From contig RPFO01000131.1 in assembly GCA_009746045.1 (NCBI GenBank), positions 1,574,316 through 1,599,315 of the forward strand: DNA of 25,000 nt. The letters run 5' to 3'. Positions 18,503-25,000 of this stretch are shown here, one piece after another; the first letter of the stretch is position 1; every line of letters begins with the position of its first letter. The DNA is from Mesostigma viride (taxonomy: Eukaryota; Streptophyta; Mesostigmatophyceae; Mesostigmatales; Mesostigmataceae). The notes beneath the pieces are model-generated. The model was not told the origin of the DNA, ran no database searches, and worked only from the letters and a program-made list of their open reading frames with translations. A program made the translations under genes and the position numbers.

Positions 18503-19659
18503 GTCTACTGTGACGCAGCAATCAAACCAGCGTGCTTGCTGCAGCGCACACCACTCCAAATCGCCCTTCTCCCTTCCTGTCTCGCACGTGGTGTTTTTTC
18601 CTGTCGTGCTGTCCCCGTCATGGCGCCCGTCTTTGCACACAGACCTGTATGACCCGGGGCCTCGCGCGCGGCCATGCCTCTCCATCCTTTGGCAATCCGT
18701 ACACCAAAGGTACTTTTTTGTACAAGAGTTTTGCGTAATAGTGTACAAGAGTTTTGTGTAATGTCAACTGACTGTATCCATAAACTGTTTCTACTACTTT
18801 TTTCCGTAACGTGCGTGAGATCCGTCCCTCCGTCCCTTTGCTGGAATTGGGCTGGCAGAATCTAGGAACGTCCTGCATGGCATGGCGGGAGCGAAAGAGA
18901 CACGCGGGCCGGAAGCCATTTGAAGTTCCGTGCAGGGGGGCAGGTGCAAAGACTCCACCGAGTTTCTTGGGCATTCATACAATAACGAACTCAGTTCTGA
19001 TGGCAAAATACCCCTGTAAAATTGTAATCTCATAAAGGACGGGACTTTAATCTTGTCAACATGGCTGCTCTTCAGCACATCGTCGGGCGATCCCCCCGTA
19101 GACGACTCGCAGGCGGTTATTCCACGTAAATGGGCATTTGCCCGCCTCGTTTCGTAAGCCTCCTGCACTTCTAATAAGGATTTGCGCCATGATTACTGTT
19201 GCGGCGGTTAACCGACGTTGACGGACGGGTCTTTCCCATTACCAGGTATGAATGCGCTTCCCACGGCCCTCAAGTTGCCCTGCTCGGCTCGGCAGTCGGT
19301 TTGCTGAGTGCCGAAACCACGTCTAGTACACTTCGTGTTCCAAACTATGATGATGCCGAGCATTTGTAAGCAGCTGCTTTGTGTTCGAGGGAGCGCATTT
19401 GTTGCGTCAGGTATTGTCTGCAATTTGCCTGGTCTGGTCACTTCTGCATAGATGTCATATATGACGTCACATTAAGTTAACATTTTTTCCGTCTTTGTGG
19501 TGATGCGCTGGCCTTGGTGACATGGCAACCGGACTTTGACAGGCCGCTGAACTTACCCGCGAGGTTCTGGCCTTCCGATCTTGTTTTGGGTACACGGATT
19601 ATACCCTTCTTAGCCGTTTCCTGGCGCGCGCCTAGGCGGCCGAGATATCACCACTAGAA
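18503..19659. promoter_or_regulatory. Divergent intergenic region between SSR2 and CUL4
   Basis: 1,157 bp between two start codons pointing away from each other, so it must contain both promoters and 5' UTRs. Visible elements are a perfect 12-bp palindrome GTCATATATGAC (19454-19465) overlapping a TGACGTCA site (19462-19469) of the ACGT-core bZIP type. There are also two 23-bp-spaced copies of TGTACAAGAGTTTTG (18719-18762) close to the SSR2 side. No canonical TATA box at a convincing distance was seen. Confidence 0.6.
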
Positions 19660-22600
19660 ATGGCCACGTCGGGCAGCCGACCGTCGTCAGCTAGCCCAAT
19701 GGGGCAGCTGGGTGTGAACAGGGCGGCAGCTCCGCAGCAAGGGAAAAAGCTGGTCATCAAGCCATTAAGAGGTAAATTTTTGGCATGGTGACAAATTTAC
19801 TGCCCACATCTGCCAACACATCTGCATGAAATGAAACTTATTATCACGAAAAAAGCTTTCCTACAGCCGTTAGCCCCAGTCCTTGTGGTGCTAGCTTGTA
19901 CCGTCGTTTTTGTCCTAGAACAGCATGACCTGGCATGCGTGGTTGCCTCCATCCTGGCATTTGCCGCAAGTCGAACGCATGGGCCGCGCAAGCAGTAGTA
20001 CGTAAAGCTACCCGCCGGTCGCAAGCACTAGAACATGAACATCTCCCCGTGGGCCTGATGGAACATTCTCAGCTCCTGAATGCCAGCGCTTCTGAATGCT
20101 AGGGATGGATGCATCTCTGGTGGGAGCGGCTGTGGGGCCCTGTCCATGTCCCTGTCCCTGTCCTGGCTTGCCCCCAGCATGCTCTGGTCTGTTCAAGGTC
20201 CTTACATCTCACCATAGCACTGGAATTCGGGGAACCGACCCCTCCAAGGCCTGAGGGGTTGGAGGTGTTGCCCTCACAAAGCCTAGCAGGCCATTCCCTT
20301 CCCCATGCCCTTCTCCACGGTGAAAGCCACAACCTTAGGGCCATGGTGTGGCGTGGCGCCTGGCGATCACGCCCGTGCCATCCTCCACACAGTCATGGCA
20401 TGCACATGGCCCACTGGAGAGGTGGCGGCTCCTGTCACACTGACAGCTGTCCTCGTGACCACAAGCATGGTGCCGTCGGTCACTGTGCTGGCGATCCCTC
20501 CATCGGTGTGGTTACTGCATCTGGGCCAGGATGGTCCGAGGCAGCACGCCATATGTGTATATCTGTGTACGCGTGCATATCCTCCTTGTGCATGGCCCGC
20601 ATGCGCGTGTACATGTGGGCCATAGTGCGCTGTGACTGCCCATGGCAACACGCGTGGCAAGCGGCCTCCATGGGGGCTTGTGGCACATGTGGCGGCAGCC
20701 TCGCGTAGGCACTATCTTCATGATTTATTATTCGTGTTATGTGTAGGCACTATCTTCATGATTTATTATTCGTGTTATGTATAGGCACTATCTTCATGAT
20801 TTATTATTCGTGTTATGTATAGGCACTATCTTCATGATTTATTATTCGTGTTATGTATAGGCACTATCTTCATGATTTATTATTCGTGTTATGTATTGTT
20901 TATGTTGGTATTCCCTTTATCATTATGGGGTTCATATGTTATGTATTGATTATGTTGGTATTCCCTTAATCATTATGGGGTTCATACGGCCGCTTGTTAT
21001 GTATTGATTATGTTGGTATTCCCTTTATCATTATGGGGTTCATACGGCTGCTTGTCATGTATTGATTATGTTGGTATTCCCTTTATCATTATGGGGTTCA
21101 TATTTTATGTATTGATTATGTTGGTATTCCCTTAATCATTATGGGGTTCATACGGCTGCTTGTCATGTATTGATTATGTTGGTATTCCCTTTATCATCAT
21201 GGGGTTCATACGGCCGCTTGTTATGTATTGATTATGTTGGTATTCCCTTTATCATTATGGGGTTCATACGGCCGCTTGTTATGTATTGATTATGTTGGTA
21301 TTCCCTTTATCATTATGGGGTTCATATGGCCGCTTGTGACGACAACGACATGCGCGACCCGTTGTGCTTGGTGTTCTGCGTACGTGCATGTCCATACCGC
21401 GGTGACGACGACGGCAATATCCCGCGACCATATGGCGTGGGGTGCGTGTGGTTTCCTGACAATCGCGGGACTTGTGTGTTGGGGGGGGGGGGGGGGTTCC
21501 CAGAAGCGCCCAAGCTGCCGGACAACTTTGGGGCGGTCACGTGGCTGAAGCTTCAGGCGGCCGTCAACGCGGTGCACGAGGAACGGGCGGTCAGCAACAG
21601 CCTGGAAGAGCTGTACCGGGTGGGTGGTGGTGGTGGTTGTTATCCAGTCTGTCGCATGGATATGATTTTGGGGGGCGGTACTGGGTGGGTGGCTTCTATC
21701 ATGTATCCGCAGGGTGTTCGTACTTGGTAGCAATGGTCTGGAGTAATAGTACAGGGTGGGCACCTCCTATTCGACCCCCCTAAATAGTACAGTGTGGGCA
21801 CCTCCTATTCGACCCCCCCAAATAGTACAGTGTGGGCACCTCCTATTCGACCCCCCTAAATAGTACAGGGTGGGCACCTCCTATTCGACCCCCCTACTCG
21901 AAATGTCCTGTTGATAGCCAATCGTGGGAGTTGTTCTGGATAAATGGCTTGTTTGGTCTGCCAGACTTATGACTGTCCTTTTGGAGGAGCTGTACTGTGT
22001 TCTATGTTTTCGGCGTTATTCGTGTTCTGTATGGAGTAAGTGGTGTCGCCACATTAGGGGTTGCCTTTTCTTGCCAATGTGCTGTGGTCGCTGCAGCCTG
22101 CTTCGGTGCTTTCCCTCCCTGTTTTGGATGAGGCTCATGGTGCCCTACATTGCTGTGTATGCTGCCATTGCGTGTGTATAAATGCTGCCATGGATCCTGT
22201 CACATCGTGCAACCCTTCCCTATGTTGTTGTGAACCAGGCGGTGGAGGACCTGTGCCTGCACAAGATGGCGGGGGACTTGTACAACCGCCTGCAGAAGGA
22301 GTGCGCGGCGCACATCAGCCGGCAGCTGGGCAGCCTCGTGGGATATCCTTACCACCAACCTTGCCTTCTTGGTGTCTTGCTGACCTAGTTATTTTTTATT
22401 CTTTATGCACAGTTACACAGAGGAGCCTCTGTAGGCAGCCTTGTGGGAAATCCTCCCATGTATGGGTGCCCACCCATAAGCCCGCTTCGGCGTCCCTGTC
22501 CTATAGATAGACACAAGTACTGAACACGGATTAGTTTTATTTGCTCACCGGGTGGGCCCAACAGGCAGTAGTTATAACTCACAGGGCAGGCCAGATGGCC

Positions 22601-25000
22601 ATGAGCTGACCGTGAAGGATAGAGCATGGAATCGTTGGTGTCTCGCTGATTAAAGTCGCATGCATGGCTGCACATGGCCTTTTTTCCTTGACCGGTGATT
22701 AAAGTCGCATGCATGGCTGCACATGGCCTTTTTTCCTCGACCGCTGATTAAAGTCGCATGCATGGCTGCACATGGCCTTTTTTCCTTGACCGCTGATTAA
22801 AGTCGCATGCATGGCTGCACATGGCTTTTATTATAAGTCGCATGCATGGCTGCACATGGCCTTTTTTCCTTGACCCGTGATCCCATTTCGTTCCACCTTG
22901 GGCAACCTGTCCGGCAATGCCTGGTGTGCGTCCCCAATGTGTGCATGCTCCTGCCACCAGCGCGTGGTGGATGTTGCCACTGTTGCCCGCCCGCTGCTCA
23001 CTCTTTCCCCCCGGCTTGCCTGCTGGCTGCTCCGCCATCGCCGCGCATATTCATACGTCGTCGCCCGGTCTGCCCGCCTGGTTGTCACCTGCAAGTTGCC
23101 ATGCCGTGCCGTGCTTGTCACCGCTGTCCATTCGCTTGGCTGTGATTGTCATTTGTGGTTGGTCTTTTCTTGTCCTTTGTGGTACTCCCTGGTCCTGTGT
23201 GCTTGGTCCAGTGTGGTTGGCCCTTTTGTGGTTGGCCCTTTTGTGGTTGGCCCTGCGTGCTTGGCCCAGTGTGGTTGGCCCTTTTGTGGTTGGCCCTTTT
23301 GTGGTTGGCCCTGCGTGGTTGGCCCTGGGTGGTTGGCCCTGTGTGGTTGGCCCTGTGTGGTTGGCCCTGTGTGGTTGGCCCTGTGCGGTTGGCCCTGTGT
23401 GGTTGGCCCTGTGTGGTTGGCCCTGTGTGGTTGGCCCTGTGTGGTTGGCCCTGTGTGGTTGGCCCTACGTGGTTGGCCCTGTGTGGCTGGCCCTGTGTGG
23501 TTGGCCCTGCGTGGTTGGCCCTGTGTGGTTGGCCCTGTGTGGTTGGCCCTGTGTGGTTGGCCCTGTGTGGTTGGCCCTGTGTGGTTGGCCCTGCGTGGTT
23601 GGCCCTGCGTGGTTGTCCCTGCGTGGTTGGTACTTGGGTGCCTTGTGTGCCATTTGCCGGCGGTGTGTGTACCTGTTTCTGTTTTGGGACCTTGTCGGCC
23701 GCCAGCACGCAGACGTCGGACCTGCTGGTGTTTTTGAGACAAGTTGAGAGCTGCTGGCGGAACCACTGTCAACAGATGGTAGGCACGCATGCACACGGTG
23801 GCGCTCTGCTTCCCACGTTTTCAACCTGCTTCAGTGTTGGCCCACATTGTTGGCCTGTTGCTTTCGTTTGCGCCAGCTTGACCTATGCTGTCTGTAGAAA
23901 CAGAATGGTCCCTTTCCTGTCTGTTGGAAGTATCAGAGGTGGTGGCTGTGTGCCTCCGACTGGCCTGTGCCACCCTCCCGTTCATTACCCGTCGACAGCA
24001 AGCCCGTGAAATGTCTCTGTGAGGGCAAGCTTTCTTTGGGCGAAGGGCCAACAAATATGAGGGGGCTTGTGTCCAGTATCATCGTTTGCAGCATGCCATC
24101 CAACCCTATAATGACTCCACGACGACCCTATGTGTCTATGCCCCTGGGCGTACAGCAGTCATACTAGTGGTGGACGCCTCTTGGCTGCATGGCGCGTAGT
24201 TGGTGCGCCGTTGAGAATTTACGAATGCGGATTGAGTGGCCCCATATCTCTCCTGTCACGTAATGCTCAAAGGGTACACAGGAGCTACCTCTTATCGGCT
24301 ACATAATAAGATATTCCGCCAGTTTACCCTATATCTATCCTGGCGCATGTACGAAACTACGAATTATAGAATCTTCGCCCCCCCCCCCCCCCCCCTCCCT
24401 TCCCCGGCATACCCACACACCACCACCGCACACACAGAGAGAGGAGGCCCCTATCTGCCTCGCTGACGCCTGTATTTACCATGCCTCGTGGTTTGTGCGC
24501 TTCGTCGTTGTGCCTGTGTGTGCCTCCTTGTGCCGGGGTGCGCCAGCATTTCATCCGGAGCATCTTCCTGGTGCTGGATCGCGTCTACGTGATGCAGACG
24601 ACGGGCGTGCTGTCCATCTGGTGGGTCATAAAGAAAATGTAGGTTAATGACATGCCACGTCTGGTTGCATGGCACCGCTACGGGGTCGTCGGCATGCAGA
24701 CGGCGGGCGTGCTGTCTATCTGGTCGGTGAACCAAGCCTCACGCCTGCAGTATAAAAGTTCGGCTGCATGCACTACATAAGCATGCATCTGTTGTAAGCG
24801 TCGTCCATCCTCCAAGTTGTGAGATATGTTGCGGCACTGCAGGCTCGCGAGATGCGAAGAATACGTCCGTGTGTTTGCTCGACACTGGTATCCTCAAGGT
24901 AGTCTCTATCTATGTTGGACATCTCTGGGTTGGATGAACGCTTTATGTCGCCCCCACCTGCGCTCCTCTCATGTCTGTGATAGGACGCTCCAACCGACAC
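19660..25000 (+). CDS. CUL4: Cullin 4, N-terminal part (exons 1-5; runs off window)
   Basis: Exons: 19660-19771, 21504-21619, 22239-22337, 23713-23778 and 24547-24620, with phases 1, 0, 0, 0 and 2. The 155 codons cover about 20% of a typical CUL4. Diagnostic stretches: KKLVIKPLREAPKLP-DNF, TWLKLQAAV, LEELYR-AVEDLCLHK, ECAAHISRQL, VFLRQVESCW-RNHC and IRSIFLVLDRVYVMQ. These align with plant and animal CUL4 N-termini, the region that binds the adaptor DDB1. CUL4 is the scaffold of CRL4 ubiquitin ligases, active mainly in the nucleus in DNA repair, replication licensing and light signalling. The ATG has a good context (GAAATGGC). At the exon 3/4 join the protein is about four residues shorter than plant CUL4. 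The intron after exon 5 continues to the edge, and the cullin-homology domain lies beyond. Confidence 0.94.
20706..20895. repeat. 38-bp tandem repeat, five copies
   Basis: In CUL4 intron 1. Units beginning TAGGCACTATCTTCATGATT start at 20706, 20744, 20782, 20820 and 20858 and are almost identical. The array passes directly into the next one through the shared TTATGTAT end. The preceding intron part (19772-20705) is unique, GC-rich and without coding evidence. Confidence 0.96.
20887..21335. repeat. About 50-59 bp tandem repeat, eight copies
   Basis: In CUL4 intron 1. Eight copies of TATGTTGGTATTCCCTTTAT followed by CATTATGGGGTTCATA. Some copies add a CGGCCGCTTG tail and some lack it, giving two unit lengths. 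The open frame seen across it is due to repetition, not selection. Confidence 0.95.
21481..21503 (+). other. G16 run at the CUL4 exon 2 acceptor
   Basis: Sixteen consecutive Gs (21481-21496) followed by TTCCCAG at the intron 1 acceptor. The expected polypyrimidine tract is replaced by poly-G. The acceptor assignment is firm because the split Glu codon and cullin homology continue across it. The run length is likely to be uncertain in the assembly. Confidence 0.8.
21676..22000 (+). repeat. Exon 2-end relics and 38-bp repeats in CUL4 intron 2
   Basis: Three layers. 21676-21692 (CGGTACTGGGTGGGTGG) resembles the exon 2/donor junction CTGTACCGG|GTGGGTGG. At about 21745-21895, four tandem units contain GTACAG(G/T)GTGGGCACCTCC and CGACCCCCC. 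At 21981-22000, TTGGAGGAGCTGTACTGTGT matches the exon end CTGGAAGAGCTGTACCGGGT at 16 of 20 positions. The tandem units may descend from the junction. Confidence 0.6.
22433..22454 (+). pseudogene. Decayed duplicate of the CUL4 exon 3 end
   Basis: Matches 19 of 22 nt of the exon 3/intron 3 junction (GGGCAGCCTCGTGGGATATCCT at 22329-22350, here with three substitutions), 104 nt downstream. The GTGGGA donor core is retained. No acceptor precedes it, so it is not an alternative exon. Confidence 0.7.
22643..22880. repeat. 49-bp tandem repeat, five copies
   Basis: In CUL4 intron 3. Units contain GATTAAAGTCGCATGCATGG, then CTGCACATGGCC and CTTTTTTCCTTGACCG. The first four are spaced 49 bp (22648, 22697, 22746, 22795); the fifth follows after a shortened 35-bp step. 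GCATGC palindromes occur in each unit. Confidence 0.95.
23197..23633. repeat. 14-bp minisatellite, about 30 copies
   Basis: In CUL4 intron 3. The unit is GTGTGGTTGGCCCT with T-rich variants (TTTTGTGGTTGGCC) at the left end and GCG/ACG variants scattered through the array. Since 14 is not a multiple of three and the unit has no stop in any frame, all three + frames and the - frames are open. The long Trp/Leu/Cys/Gly/Pro or His/Arg/Thr-rich ORFs here are artefacts. Confidence 0.97.
23779..24546 (+). other. CUL4 intron 4
   Basis: GTAGGC donor and GTGCGCCAG acceptor. Unique sequence with a C run of about 18 at 24378-24395 and CA-rich flanks. No coding exon, RNA gene or dispersed element was recognised. 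Confidence 0.85.
24621..25000 (+). other. Start of CUL4 intron 5 with exon 5-end relic
   Basis: The GTGGGT donor at 24621 follows exon 5. At 24694-24724 a 31-nt copy of the exon 5 end and donor region recurs with only two substitutions (ATGCAGACG-CGGGCGTGC core), 102 nt downstream of the original at 24592. The remaining sequence to the window end shows no further cullin exon. A TATAAAA at about 24751 lies inside the intron and is probably not a promoter. Confidence 0.8.

Noticed and set aside
22877-24009. Several long ORFs on both strands rich in Trp/Leu/Cys or His/Thr/Gln
   Set aside because: They are generated by the stop-free 14-bp repeat read in all frames; they lie in CUL4 intron 3 and show no homology.
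24694-24725. ACGGCGGGCGT similarity to the inverted island hairpin motif
   Set aside because: It is explained by duplication of the CUL4 exon 5 end; the similarity is limited to a short GC-rich core.
24745-24760. TATAAAA as a promoter
   Set aside because: It lies inside the CUL4 gene, in intron 5, with no gene start visible downstream in the window.

Overview
The window is nuclear DNA of a eukaryote, most likely a green alga (a volvocalean-type chlorophyte is the best guess). Two conserved housekeeping genes can be reconstructed exon by exon with matching splice phases. Their proteins resemble plant and algal orthologues, the introns are long and full of minisatellites, and the splice donors are G-rich (GTGGGT, GTACGT).

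Left part, about 0.7-11.9 kb. After a pyrimidine microsatellite (1-697) and a 100-110 bp tandem repeat block comes an island of genes all on the + strand. It holds a small acidic protein, a MYND zinc-finger protein, a small basic protein and two probable paralogues sharing a C-x4-C-x10-C-x2-H metal-site motif. These are followed by a very large multi-exon gene (4909-11924, about 1,900 codons) that I cannot assign to a family. Intergenic spacers are short and AT-rich, and donors are mostly GTAAGT or GTATGT. Four consecutive genes carry a 19-36 nt GTAT...GCAG module directly before, or within 3 nt of, the ATG. A GC-rich hairpin motif (core GCGCC-N-GGCGTTTC) occurs 21 times: in upstream regions, 3' regions, introns, and inverted inside a 72-bp coding repeat. 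I saw no full copy in the right half.

Right part, about 12.7-25 kb. A complete five-exon gene for the ER translocon-associated protein beta subunit (TRAP-beta/SSR2, 195 aa) lies on the - strand. Head to head with it, about 1.16 kb away, the first five exons of CULLIN 4 lie on the + strand; CUL4 runs off the right edge. Most of the remaining sequence is intron filled with tandem repeats of 5, 14, 38, 40, 49 and about 59 bp.

The most unusual structural pattern is that several introns contain, roughly 70-370 nt downstream of the true donor (mostly 100-150), a decayed second copy of the last 15-40 nt of the preceding exon plus its donor. This suggests intron growth by tandem duplication across the exon-intron junction. 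The large unknown gene also has several reading-frame breaks, all in homopolymer or purine runs, so it is either decaying or affected by indel errors in the assembly.
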